A stretch of DNA of 64,000 nucleotides from Rhizobium sp. CCGE 510 (GTDB lineage: Bacteria; Pseudomonadota; Alphaproteobacteria; Rhizobiales; Rhizobiaceae): assembly GCF_000292525.1 (NCBI RefSeq), contig NZ_AEYF01000045.1, forward strand, positions 372,001 to 436,000, written 5' to 3'. This document shows, one piece after another, positions 33,689 to 41,051 of the stretch (the first letter of the stretch is position 1; the number at the start of each line of letters is the position of its first letter). The notes below the pieces were generated by a model. It made no database searches. It saw only the letters and a program-made list of their open reading frames with translations, and was not told where the DNA came from. The translations under genes were made by a program, and so were the position numbers.

Positions 33689-34539
33689 GCGATATCGTGC
33701 AGACATCGCCGGTAGCGGCGCGGAGAGAGGACGGCCAGGTCAAGCTGGTGAAGATGGCAAGCTTCGGCGCCGGCGAGAAATCGACGGTGGCCATCAGCAT
33801 TGCAAGCGCCCTGGCGATATTGTTGATGTGGTGGCTGGTATCCGCGCTCGGCGTTGTCCCGCATCTGTTCCTGCCGCGTCCGGATGAGGTGCTGACGCAG
33901 ATCGGCGCCATTTATCGCGACGGCTACGCCGGAGCGTCGCTGTCCGAGCATGTTTTTGCGAGCTTGTTCCGCATCGTGGTCGCAGCCCTCATCGCCGTTT
34001 CCGCCGGCATTCCGCTCGGATTGCTCATGGGCCTGAACCGCTGGGCAAAAGGGGTGCTCGACGCGCCGATCGAGTTCTACTGGCCGCTTCCGCCGCTCTC
34101 CTACCTGCCGCTCATGATCATCTGGCTCGGCATCGGCGAGACGTCGAAGATCACGCTGCTGGTGCTTGCGATGTTTGCGCCGATCTGCCTCTCGGCCCAG
34201 GCCGGCGTCCGTTCGCTGCCCATCGAGCGGGTCAATGCCGCGCGTTCGCTCGGCGCGAGCCGGCTCCAGCTCTTTTTGGACATCGTCCTGCCATCCGCCC
34301 TACCCGAAATTCTCACCGGCATCCGCATTGCACTTGGTGTCGGCTGGGGCACGCTGGTTGCGGCTGAATTGATTGCCTCGACGCGCGGGATCGGCTTCAT
34401 GATCATGTCGGCATCGCAGTTCCTGGCAACCGACGTCGTCTTCGTCGGCATCGGCATCATAGCGATCTGCGCCTTCACCTTCTCGGCCGCCATCCGTTTC
34501 CTGGAGACTTACCTTGTGCCCTGGAAAGGCAAACTCTGA
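33685..34539 (+). CDS. tauC: Taurine ABC transporter permease
   Basis: 284 residues with about six membrane helices (first ISIASALAILLMWWLVSAL near residue 32). The docking loop is VNAARSLGASRLQLFLDIVLP and the family motif GVGWGTLVAAELIAS follows. An N-terminal hydrophilic extension of about 30 residues is normal for the group. Last gene of the tau operon; a large hairpin follows 21 bases later. Confidence 0.9.
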   Translation: MSDIVQTSPVAARREDGQVKLVKMASFGAGEKSTVAISIASALAILLMWWLVSALGVVPHLFLPRPDEVLTQIGAIYRDGYAGASLSEHVFASLFRIVVAALIAVSAGIPLGLLMGLNRWAKGVLDAPIEFYWPLPPLSYLPLMIIWLGIGETSKITLLVLAMFAPICLSAQAGVRSLPIERVNAARSLGASRLQLFLDIVLPSALPEILTGIRIALGVGWGTLVAAELIASTRGIGFMIMSASQFLATDVVFVGIGIIAICAFTFSAAIRFLETYLVPWKGKL

Positions 34540-34554
34540 GGAAATGCACCCAAT

Positions 34555-35313
34555 TCAAAACGTCAAGCGCCGCGGGTCTGAAAAGACGCGCGGCGCTTGA
34601 CGGCTTTGCGTGACCCCGTTGAAGCCATGTATCGAGAGGAGTTCGGCTGCGACGAGTTCCTGAAGCCGCCACAAATTGCGATCGCGGATGCCGCGTTCTT
34701 CCGAATGCTTCACCGTTAGATACAGATATTCGGCGCAGGAACCCATGTGTCCGCAGGCTCGCGCAAGCACGTGCGCCACCACCTCCAACGGTAATCTGCG
34801 GGAAACGCGTTCACCCTTCGGGCCGGCCCAGAAGACCAGCGCGCGCACGAAGCCATGTGCGGTCTCGACAGGAATCCAGCGAACCGTCGCCGCATCTTCG
34901 ATCGTGCCGACCTCCCGGCGGATCAACCGCCGAATCTGGCCAAGGCGATCGTCATCGGCAAGCTTGAAAAGGATGCCGTTGCAGCGTCCGCCGCGATCAA
35001 GCGCCATCATGAGGCCAGGCTGGGCCCGTGTTCCCCGCCAGCGGGTCATCTTCAGGCAGAAGGACCGATGCCAGCCTCGTGCTGCGCCCCGCTGCCATTC
35101 GACGGCATCGAAGTCCGGCTTCCATATCAATGATCCATAGGCGAAAACCCAAAGCGGCGCGCCATCGGATTCATGCAGGAGCCTTCTCGCGAATATCTCC
35201 AGCTCGGCGTCGGTAAGCTGTGTCCGCTGCGGCTCGGGGCCGGGGTCGAGCTCAGGGCGAAGGCTGAGCGACACGAGTTCGTCCGTGAGAGCCATCCCTG
35301 CCGCACCGTGCAT
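34555..35313 (-). CDS. Glutathione-specific gamma-glutamylcyclotransferase (ChaC-like)
   Basis: Cleaves glutathione to 5-oxoproline and Cys-Gly. The substrate-binding FAYGSLIWKP motif and the region with the catalytic glutamate (LIRREVGTIEDAATVRWIPV) are visible. TAHGFVRALVFW, then SCAEYLYLTVKHSEERGIRDRNLW (in parts) complete the ChaC C-terminus. The start is uncertain: ATG at 35313 follows GCGAGG, but a GTG at 35367 right after the upstream gene is possible. Glutathione turnover fits the surrounding sulfur genes as a way to recover cysteine. Confidence 0.87.
   Translation of the reverse strand: MHGAAGMALTDELVSLSLRPELDPGPEPQRTQLTDAELEIFARRLLHESDGAPLWVFAYGSLIWKPDFDAVEWQRGAARGWHRSFCLKMTRWRGTRAQPGLMMALDRGGRCNGILFKLADDDRLGQIRRLIRREVGTIEDAATVRWIPVETAHGFVRALVFWAGPKGERVSRRLPLEVVAHVLARACGHMGSCAEYLYLTVKHSEERGIRDRNLWRLQELVAAELLSIHGFNGVTQSRQAPRVFSDPRRLTF
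34561..34602 (-). terminator. Large near-perfect hairpin between converging tauC and chaC
   Basis: CGTCAAGCGCCGCG (34561-34574) pairs with CGCGGCGCTTGACG (34589-34602), and inside it GTCT pairs with AGAC around a GAAA tetraloop. The whole is an 18-bp stem with one G-G mismatch. On the minus strand TTTTGAATT follows, so it ends chaC; it overlaps the last chaC codons and would also stop tauC transcripts less efficiently. Confidence 0.75.
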
Positions 35314-35370
35314 TCGAACCTCGCTTGGTCGCTTCAAGTCCTGCTTATGCCCGGTGACATCGCTCACTTT

Positions 35371-35694
35371 TCAATGCACCGTAAATCTGGCCGCGTCGGC
35401 CTGCCGTCGCTGCAGGCTGCGGATCAGCATCGCGGCCTCCCTGACGATCGCCGAAAATGTCGTATCGTCGGCCTCGGCGATCCTCTCCGTCATCTCGCGG
35501 ATGATCGTCGTCAGATGAATGATCGAATGACGATGCTGCGGATCTTCCGATCCCATTTCGGCATCGGCCATCGCGAGCAGCGTCTGCACCAATCGCTCCA
35601 TCGTTTGCCGGCGTCGGCTTCTCGGATCGCTATTCGGATCTTCGCTGAGGCGCAGGAGATCGTCGACAATGTCGGACATTCCGTTTCCGCTCAC
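35371..35694 (-). CDS. Small helical protein of unknown function
   Basis: 107 residues, not recognised. It is mostly charged and probably all-helical (MSDIVDDLLRLSEDP, RRRQTMERLVQTLLAMAD, IIREMTERIAEADD), without membrane segments. It overlaps the upstream hydrolase gene by four bases (ATGA) and ends just before chaC, so the three form one operon. A second in-frame ATG lies five codons in. The unbroken coupling supports a real gene. Confidence 0.7.
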   Translation of the reverse strand: MSGNGMSDIVDDLLRLSEDPNSDPRSRRRQTMERLVQTLLAMADAEMGSEDPQHRHSIIHLTTIIREMTERIAEADDTTFSAIVREAAMLIRSLQRRQADAARFTVH

Positions 35695-36272
35695 ATTGCA
35701 AAAGCCGGCCGCGGGGAAACGCTACGCCTTCGATCGCCAGGACGCGTCTTCAAGGCTTCCAGCAGCCGGTAACCGGTTCGCCAGCGGCCAAAACCGCTGG
35801 CGATATTGATGTGGCCGGCAAGACCGATATTCCTGGTCTCTGCGTTCCACAGGCGGCCGAACAGGGTCAACCGATCGACCGTCATGTAAGCATCGTTCAT
35901 GCTGCCGACGACGATGCTTGGAAACGGCAAAGGCGCCGTCGGCATCGCGCCAAACGAGATATGCCCGGGATGCAGATTTTCCGTGGCCGGCAGATCGCAG
36001 GGAGCAACGAGCAACGCCCCTTTGACGCGCCGTGCAGCGCTTCGTCCGGCCAGCCTTGCGGCGAGAAGGCATCCGAGACTGTGTGCAACCAGATAGGCCT
36101 CACCCGCCTCTTCGAGCGCGCTTTCCAACCGCGGCAACCAGTTGTCGAGGTTCGGACGATCCCAGTCGTCCTGGACGACGCAACGGCTCCCCGGCTGATC
36201 CTGCAGCCAATGCTGTTGCCAATGCCCCTCTCCCGAGCCGAAAAGTCCTGGAACAATAAGGAGGTCGCTCAT
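35691..36272 (-). CDS. RBBP9/YdeN-type serine hydrolase (alpha/beta fold)
   Basis: 193 residues, typical size for this small-hydrolase family. The nucleophile S65 is in LVAHSLGCL, D127 in GSMNDAYMTVDR and H154 in AGHINIASGFGRW, a full catalytic triad with the family's LAGHIN motif. The opening LLIVPGLFGSGEGHWQQHW is also characteristic. The physiological substrate of these enzymes is generally unknown. It is translationally coupled to a small membrane peptide upstream and to the helical protein downstream. Confidence 0.87.
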   Translation of the reverse strand: MSDLLIVPGLFGSGEGHWQQHWLQDQPGSRCVVQDDWDRPNLDNWLPRLESALEEAGEAYLVAHSLGCLLAARLAGRSAARRVKGALLVAPCDLPATENLHPGHISFGAMPTAPLPFPSIVVGSMNDAYMTVDRLTLFGRLWNAETRNIGLAGHINIASGFGRWRTGYRLLEALKTRPGDRRRSVSPRPAFAM

Positions 36273-36358
36273 TGGATCAGACCGATCACCAGGGCAAACA
36301 GGAAGGTGAAGGAGCTGACGGTCGTGCAGATCCCGGCCGCATGCCTGAATTGCGACAT
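36269..36358 (-). CDS. Predicted 29-residue single-span membrane peptide
   Basis: The short frame reads MSQFRHAAGICTTVSSFTFLFALVIGLIQ (shown here for its membrane part FTFLFALVIGLIQ). It starts at 36358 behind a GGGAAG site and its TGA overlaps the ATG of the RBBP9-type hydrolase gene (CAATGAGCG). A 50-residue version from ATG 36421 is also open. The coupling and the C-terminal hydrophobic helix are what support it; no family is recognised. Confidence 0.5.
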   Translation of the reverse strand: MSQFRHAAGICTTVSSFTFLFALVIGLIQ

Positions 36359-36434
36359 GACGCTTCCCGTTGCTCTTCCCGTATCGTGCCGACGGAGGCC
36401 GGTCTCGACGACAATTGCCATTACACCACCGTCC

Positions 36435-36623
36435 TCAATACCAAAGTCCGGGCATGGTGCCCCAATAATGGAGTTCGTATTCGCGCGCGGACCGGTCCCG
36501 CTCTTCGTCCTGGGAGAACAGTTGGTTCTCCCGCAACAGGGATGCGGTTGCGGGTTCCCGCGCTTTCGTCTCGAGCAGGCTGACGACCGCGCGCCTCAGC
36601 CAGAAATGGAAATCAAGCTTCAT
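36435..36623 (-). CDS. Small protein of unknown function (62 residues)
   Basis: Not recognised. It opens MKLDFHFWLRRAVVSLLE, contains a charged middle (DEERDRSAREYELHYWG) and ends in Trp-Tyr. A strong AGGAGG lies six bases before the ATG, which is the main evidence that it is translated. It lies between two other small genes on the same strand. Confidence 0.55.
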   Translation of the reverse strand: MKLDFHFWLRRAVVSLLETKAREPATASLLRENQLFSQDEERDRSAREYELHYWGTMPGLWY

Positions 36624-36650
36624 GCGAACCTCCTGTCAGAGACCGATAGG

Positions 36651-36824
36651 TTAGGAAATCAGCGAGTGACGTTGCGCGTTGGCAAGAAGATCGCGAAGCG
36701 ATGCAGTCGGTCCATAGAGCATCAGCAGGCGGTTCTCTTCCCGCTTGACGAGGCGATATCGTCGAGCGAATTCAAAGACGCTCCAGATTTGCTCGCTTGA
36801 CCCCGGTCTTTCCGCATCGCTCAT
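36651..36824 (-). CDS. Small protein of unknown function (57 residues)
   Basis: Reads SSEQIWSVFEFARRYRLV, then REENRLLMLYGPTASLRDLL, a compact helical protein that resembles uncharacterised small rhizobial proteins. The ATG at 36824 has AGGAGG five bases upstream; an in-frame ATG eight codons earlier includes that ribosome site and is less likely. It lies 35 bases after the FMN reductase gene and may share its transcript. Confidence 0.6.
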   Translation of the reverse strand: MSDAERPGSSEQIWSVFEFARRYRLVKREENRLLMLYGPTASLRDLLANAQRHSLIS

Positions 36825-36859
36825 CGTGGCCTCCTGAGATCGAACCATGGCGACGATCC

Positions 36860-37420
36860 CTATTTGGCGGCCGCTATTACCGGTCTTGCCTCAGGGAAGA
36901 AGGCCGCCAATTCGCCGATGACTTCGCTGATGCGGCTCGAAAGCGCCTCTGATGAGACTGCATAATCCGCGAAGTCGCGATCGGACGCATAAACAGCCGT
37001 CGGCAGCGTATGAGACATGAAAAAACCAAACAGCGGCCGAAGCTGATGCTCGACCATCAACGCATGCCGGTCACCGCCACCGGTCGCCGTGATGATGATC
37101 GGCTTGCCCCGAAGTTCGTGGGGGTCGATCAGGTCGATCAGGTGTTTGAAATGGCCGGGATAAGATCCCTTGTAGGTTGGCGAGCCGATGATCAGGGCAT
37201 CGGCCTGAACGATCTCGTCAACGACTTGCCTGGCCTGCGCGTCGAGATCCTTGCGCCACAAGGCGCTGCCCAGCGACGGACCGACATCATGCAAATCATA
37301 GGTCTTGCTCGTAAATCCGTAGCGAATGCTCGCACGTTCGGCGACGTGCCGCACAAGTGCCAGTGTCTTTGAAGGACGGTTGAAGCTGCCAGCGATGCCG
37401 ACGAGTTTGAAACCTGACAT
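36860..37420 (-). CDS. NADPH-dependent FMN reductase (MsuE/SsuE-like)
   Basis: 186 residues of the flavodoxin-fold FMN reductases. It has GIAGSFNRPSKTLALVRHV (phosphate-binding loop), ADALIIGSPTYKGSYPGHFKHL and KPIIITATGGGDRHALM. In sulfonate metabolism such enzymes feed FMNH2 to luciferase-like monooxygenases. Three such monooxygenases lie in the 40-50 kb operon with no reductase of their own, so this protein is their likely partner. A GTCTA-N9-TAGAT site lies 35 bp upstream of its start, matching the operon's promoter motif. Confidence 0.88.
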   Translation of the reverse strand: MSGFKLVGIAGSFNRPSKTLALVRHVAERASIRYGFTSKTYDLHDVGPSLGSALWRKDLDAQARQVVDEIVQADALIIGSPTYKGSYPGHFKHLIDLIDPHELRGKPIIITATGGGDRHALMVEHQLRPLFGFFMSHTLPTAVYASDRDFADYAVSSEALSSRISEVIGELAAFFPEARPVIAAAK

Positions 37421-37454
37421 GGTTTTTTCCTCTCCTTGGATTGCTCCAACTATT

Positions 37455-37473
37455 GTCTACAAAATTCATAGAT
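37455..37473. promoter_or_regulatory. Sulfur-cluster palindrome before the FMN reductase gene
   Basis: GTCTACAAAATTCATAGAT matches GTCTA-N9-TAGAC with one difference, and shares the A-rich centre with the copy at 50133. It lies 35 bp upstream of the reductase ATG. Confidence 0.6.
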
Positions 37474-37822
37474 TAAAGGAATGTGCATCTCTCCTTCTTC
37501 GCCTGGTTGAAAAAAACGTTCACCGCCGCTCCGGCACGCATAGGCTGCATGGTCATCCTCACAACGGATTGGCGATCTGGCGACCATTTCGGCATCTGTG
37601 CGAAGACGCCTTTTTTGGCATGGGCGCGCTGATGCGGACGCCACCATGATGTCGCGCGCCTGGCAAGACGCTCCTGCGAACGGCCTGCGATAAATGGCTT
37701 TGCCGCAAGGTTGAATATTATTGGTATAAGATTTCCAGTTCGGCGGAACGATTGGATGACACGCCCTGCCTTTTCCGCCGTGGAAAATATACGCTCCTTA
37801 TAGATTTTAGCGGGAGCTTTTC
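37474..37822. other. Intergenic region without a gene
   Basis: About 350 bases between divergent genes. No supported coding frame was seen. The last 100 bases are AT-richer (TTGAATATTATTGGTATAAG; TTATAGATTTTAG) and probably carry the promoter of the small gene at 37823, whose ribosome site is GGGAGC. Confidence 0.5.
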
Positions 37823-38008
37823 ATGCCAGTGCAGACGGCTGATGTCATCGATTTCCAGGCTTACCGGCAATCGCGCAGCAAAGATGCGCGTGATGCGTTG
37901 AAGGCGACTGCGCCCGTATCCTTTGCGATGCAGCCCGTTCTGATGTGGGTGCCGTATTGGGGTTTCGTCCCGGTCATGGCAATGGGCGTTGCGGGATATG
38001 GCGTCTGA
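37823..38008 (+). CDS. Small protein preceding the XRE-cupin regulator
   Basis: 61 residues. The hydrophilic start (VIDFQAYRQSRSKDARDAL) is like small rhizobial proteins of unknown role. The C-terminal hydrophobic end (PVLMWVPYWGFVPVMAMGVAGYG) could insert in the membrane. ATG with GGGAGC upstream. Its 3' end overlaps the regulator start by 11 bases, so the two are probably co-translated. Confidence 0.65.
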   Translation: MPVQTADVIDFQAYRQSRSKDARDALKATAPVSFAMQPVLMWVPYWGFVPVMAMGVAGYGV

Positions 38009-38618
38009 TCAAGCGCTTCTTCCCGACGGCGAAGCGAGAGACACCGCCGAAGAGATCACGGTTCAGACGGGACAGAATTTGCGGCGCATTCGCACGCGCC
38101 GCGGCTATTCCCTGGACCGGCTGGCAAAGATCGCCGGCGTCAGCCGCGCAATGCTCGGCCAAATCGAGACGGGCAAAAGCAGCCCGACGTTAAGCATCCT
38201 CTCGAAGATCGCGCTTGCCCTCGGTATTCCCTGCGCCGCATTGATCGCCGAACGCGGCGAAACCTCGATCATTGCCGTGCCTCGGGCAAGATCGAAAATC
38301 CTCGCCTCTTCGGAGGGGCGCTTCCAGACACGGGCTCTTTTCCCCTTCGAAGGCGAGCGGAGGATGGAATTCTACGAACTCAGGATCGCTGCGCATCATA
38401 CCGAAAGTGCCGATCCCCATCAGCATGGAACGGTAGAAAATCTGGTCGTTGCCCAAGGCACCGTCGAAATCATCGCCGGTAAGCAGGCGCCGCATATCCT
38501 GGGTGAAGGCGACGCCATCATCTTCGATGCAGACGTGCCCCATATCTACCGCAACATGACGGGGACGGAAGCGATCCTCTACCTGGTGACGACCTATCTC
38601 GAAGATGTTCGCGTCTGA
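37998..38618 (+). CDS. XRE-family regulator with C-terminal cupin domain
   Basis: 206 residues. A helix-turn-helix lies at about 25-80 (LRRIRTRRGYSLDRLAKIAGVSRAMLGQIE in parts, KSSPTLSILSKIALALGIP). A cupin sensor domain follows from about 110 (HQHGTVENLVVAQGTVEIIAG, then GEGDAIIFDADVPHIYRN). Such proteins control amino-acid or sulfur metabolism genes and sense a small ligand. The ATG at 37998 is preferred over an upstream TTG. Whether it binds the GTCTA palindromes nearby is open. Confidence 0.87.
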   Translation: MASDQALLPDGEARDTAEEITVQTGQNLRRIRTRRGYSLDRLAKIAGVSRAMLGQIETGKSSPTLSILSKIALALGIPCAALIAERGETSIIAVPRARSKILASSEGRFQTRALFPFEGERRMEFYELRIAAHHTESADPHQHGTVENLVVAQGTVEIIAGKQAPHILGEGDAIIFDADVPHIYRNMTGTEAILYLVTTYLEDVRV

Positions 38619-38676
38619 CGCAAAAGAGCCCCCGTCTCCGGAGGCTCCTGGTCATTTTCTTTCAGAGGCGGATGGC

Positions 38677-39012
38677 TTACGCAGCCATCATGCAGCACAT
38701 CATCATGCCGCCGCAGTTCATCATCACGGGCATGCCGCCGGACATCATCGACATCATGCGCTTGCAGCATTCCATGAACATGTCCTTGTCCATGCCTTCC
38801 ATCGGCTTCATTTCGCAGACCATGCCCTCGGCAGTCATGCTGCACTTCATCGCGCCCATCATCATCATCATCGGCATCGAGGCCATCATCGGCATCATAG
38901 CGCCATTCATCATGGGCATGCCGCCCATCGGCATCATTCCACCCATCATCGGGTTCATCATGGCGGGCATCATGTTGTTCATCATCGGCATCATGTTCAT
39001 GGCGGGGTTCAT
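38677..39012 (-). CDS. Extremely methionine-rich, cysteine-containing protein
   Basis: 111 residues, of which 48 are Met (43%) and 7 are Cys. The N-terminal half is built of MM/GG/P steps (MMNNMMPAMMNPMMGGMMP; MASMPMMMMMGAMK). The C-terminal half has KCSM, MVCEM, FMECCKRMM, NCGGMMMCC motifs. A GGAGAGA ribosome site precedes the ATG. No signal peptide is obvious. Met and Cys clusters of this kind bind Cu(I); a copper buffer, or a methionine sulfoxide-based oxidant sink or sulfur store, are the plausible roles. It is not recognised as a named family. Other frames here are open too because of the ATG/CAT repeats, but only this one has a ribosome site and mixed, non-repetitive C-terminal sequence. 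Confidence 0.72.
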   Translation of the reverse strand: MNPAMNMMPMMNNMMPAMMNPMMGGMMPMGGMPMMNGAMMPMMASMPMMMMMGAMKCSMTAEGMVCEMKPMEGMDKDMFMECCKRMMSMMSGGMPVMMNCGGMMMCCMMAA

Positions 39013-39341
39013 TGTTTCTCTCCGATCAATACAGCGGCGTTTCGCGTTTCAATGAAGCGGGAGATAAAAGAACTAATTGCAGCAAACAATGTAAAAAAAT
39101 CTTCCCATATCTTTTCCTCCAATAGAATGGAACGGTTTCGGTGGGATTGCGCAATCTTGCCAAGATAACGGAATTCCGTCCGCTATCATCGCTTGAGCAG
39201 AGCGATGCTCGCTTCGCCGGCCAACGCTTCGCGCGAGGCACCTCGGCAAAGGGCGATTGGACTCACCCTCAGCAAAACTGAGCGTGGCCATGGCACTGGC
39301 GGCTCAGCCGGTGAGCATCGGATGCGATGGCGCCGTACCTG
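39013..39341. other. Intergenic region without a gene
   Basis: About 330 bases between two same-strand genes. The first half is AT-rich and probably carries the promoter of the Met-rich gene. GATTGCGCAATC at 39145-39156 is a perfect 12-bp palindrome. No coding frame with a credible start was seen. Confidence 0.45.
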
Positions 39342-40265
39342 TTATGAATGACGGGGATGCGTCGGATCGTCGTGCGGCTTCAGGAAAAACCGACGCGCGA
39401 TGTCCCAATAGCCATCATAGACAAGCCCGCCATTCGAACGGACGAGCGTTTCGCGGTTTTTGCGATAGACCGCTGGGAGGCGATACCAGGAGATGCCCGG
39501 CCGGCGATGATGGAGAACGTGCAGATTGTTGTAGAGGAACAGCAAGCCGAAGAGATGGCTGTTTTCGACGATGGCGGTGCGTTCCTCATGGCTTTCGGCA
39601 TATCTGTGCTCTGCATAGGATCTGAGCCGGGTCATCGCAGCACCCGTATAGACGAAACCGAGATAAAGCCAAAGCGGCACGCCGCAAACGACCATCGCCC
39701 AGAAAAGGACGGCGGCAACGGCGATGCCGTGCATTGCCCACATCCGCCGTCGTCCCGGTTCGTTCGCCCGTATCTGCTGCCATTCCTGTCCAAGGAAACT
39801 CAACAGCATGACCGCAGGACCGATAGTCAAACGGCCGAACAGGGTGTTGTTCCACCGCGCCAGCAATCTGCCGGTGGCGCCGAGCTGCTCCCAGGTAGCC
39901 TTGGTAAAATAGGAGGATTCCGGATCTTCGATCGGATCCGTCAGATATTCGTCGCGATGATGCTCCAGATGGCTTTCCCTATAGATCGGATAAGGCAGCC
40001 ACAGCGACAGCGGTATCGACCCGATGGTGTCGTTTATCCTTTGGTTTCCTGTCGGATGGCCGTGAATGACCTCGTGCTGAAGGGATCCGTGCCAGGCAAT
40101 CAACCAACCTCCGGCGATGACGACCGCAATCCACGGCAATGATTGCCACCACCAGGTGAGCGCAAGAAATCCGCCATGGATGATGAGTGCGAGAATGACG
40201 GTTGGCCATTCCGTCGAACGCGACGGAAGAGTGGTTCCGGCGGCCTGCGAAGTCCTGTTGAGCAT
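39342..40265 (-). CDS. Membrane fatty-acid desaturase family protein
   Basis: 307 residues. Three histidine boxes are present: HGSLQHEVIH (59-68), HLEHH (99-103) and LHVLHH (249-253), plus an extra SYAEHRYAES. Hydrophobic spans lie between (VILALIIHGGFLALTW, LPWIAVVIAGGWLIAW and others). It uses a di-iron centre to desaturate or hydroxylate acyl chains in the membrane. A palindrome like that of the sulfur genes lies 64 bp upstream of its start. The exact lipid substrate is unknown. Confidence 0.85.
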   Translation of the reverse strand: MLNRTSQAAGTTLPSRSTEWPTVILALIIHGGFLALTWWWQSLPWIAVVIAGGWLIAWHGSLQHEVIHGHPTGNQRINDTIGSIPLSLWLPYPIYRESHLEHHRDEYLTDPIEDPESSYFTKATWEQLGATGRLLARWNNTLFGRLTIGPAVMLLSFLGQEWQQIRANEPGRRRMWAMHGIAVAAVLFWAMVVCGVPLWLYLGFVYTGAAMTRLRSYAEHRYAESHEERTAIVENSHLFGLLFLYNNLHVLHHRRPGISWYRLPAVYRKNRETLVRSNGGLVYDGYWDIARRFFLKPHDDPTHPRHS

Positions 40266-40328
40266 GCGTGTGATTTTTCCCCATCAACCACACCAATCTA
40301 TCGCCGGGCACCGGCGATAGGGAATAAA

Positions 40329-40347
40329 GACTATCTATTTTATAGGC
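40329..40347. promoter_or_regulatory. Sulfur-cluster palindrome before the desaturase gene
   Basis: On the minus strand GCCTATAAAATAGATAGTC matches GTCTATAAAATCAGTAGAC (50133) at 14 of 19 positions, with identical CTATAAAAT centre. It sits 64 bp before the desaturase ATG. Confidence 0.5.
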
Positions 40348-40394
40348 TTATCTGAAAAAATCCGTCTCAAACCCATCGGATTGCTCGCTCGAGC

Positions 40395-40991
40395 CTAAGG
40401 CCTGTCGCCGCGAAGATGGCGTTCGAGGAAAGGCAGATTGTCCTGCCCCCAGTAAATCTCTCCGTCATAGACATAGGTGGGAAAGCCGAAGACGCCGCTG
40501 TCGCGGGCATGCACACGGTCTGCCGACCACTTGTTCCGGACATCGTCATCGGCTTGCCGCCGGAGAAGCGCTGCGCCATCGAAACCCGCAGCGGCAACGA
40601 TCGCCTCGCGCACGTCGGGCTTGCCGATATCCCTCGCCTCGCTCCAGAAGGCATGCTGCAGGGCCCTCGTAACACCGATCCAATCCTGCCCGTCGAGATA
40701 GGCGGCAATCACGAAGAGGGAGGCTGGCGTCGGGTCGCTGAGTTCTGGGCGGTGTTCGAGCCGCAAATCCTTGCCGTGCACGCGCGCCCAGCGTTTGAGG
40801 TCCCGCGTCCAGTAGGCGCGCCGGATCTCCGGACGGTTGCGTGAGAAGATGCCACCATTTTCCTCGACCACCGTCGTCAGATAGGGTGTGATGACGACGT
40901 CGTTCTCTGCGGCGAGTTCGGTGAAGGCGTCGAAGCCGATATAGGACCAGGGGGATCCAATCGAAAAGAAGTATTCTACCGTTCTGGTCAC
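40395..40991 (-). CDS. DsbA-superfamily protein of the HCCA isomerase/GST-kappa type
   Basis: 198 residues. The opening EYFFSIGSPWSYIGFDAF has the catalytic serine position (S13) of 2-hydroxychromene-2-carboxylate isomerases. The C-terminal GVFGFPTYVYDGEIYWGQDNLP is the conserved cis-Pro and dimer segment. Such proteins use glutathione as cofactor. In an organosulfur operon, glutathione-dependent processing of a thioether or thiol is a reasonable guess. Start is a GTG with GAGGAA upstream. Last gene of the operon. Confidence 0.83.
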   Translation of the reverse strand: MTRTVEYFFSIGSPWSYIGFDAFTELAAENDVVITPYLTTVVEENGGIFSRNRPEIRRAYWTRDLKRWARVHGKDLRLEHRPELSDPTPASLFVIAAYLDGQDWIGVTRALQHAFWSEARDIGKPDVREAIVAAAGFDGAALLRRQADDDVRNKWSADRVHARDSGVFGFPTYVYDGEIYWGQDNLPFLERHLRGDRP

Positions 40992-41051
40992 TGATGGCGT
41001 TCCTCGTAGATGATCGTTCTGGCGTCGAATAGGGCATCGGCTCGGTGGCCT

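Noticed and set aside
36274..36800. A long plus-strand frame continuing from 35811 through the small-gene region
   Set aside because: It is antisense to the RBBP9-type hydrolase with its catalytic triad and to small genes having AGGAGG sites.
39139..39165. Possible sigma54 promoter (TTGGCAAGATTGCGC on the minus strand)
   Set aside because: The GG and GC elements are not at the required -24/-12 spacing.
38605..39168. His-rich and Ile-rich plus-strand frames over the Met-rich gene
   Set aside because: The ATG/CAT repeats of the Met-rich gene automatically read as His or Ile runs on the other strand. Those frames have no ribosome site and run past the repeat into ordinary intergenic DNA.
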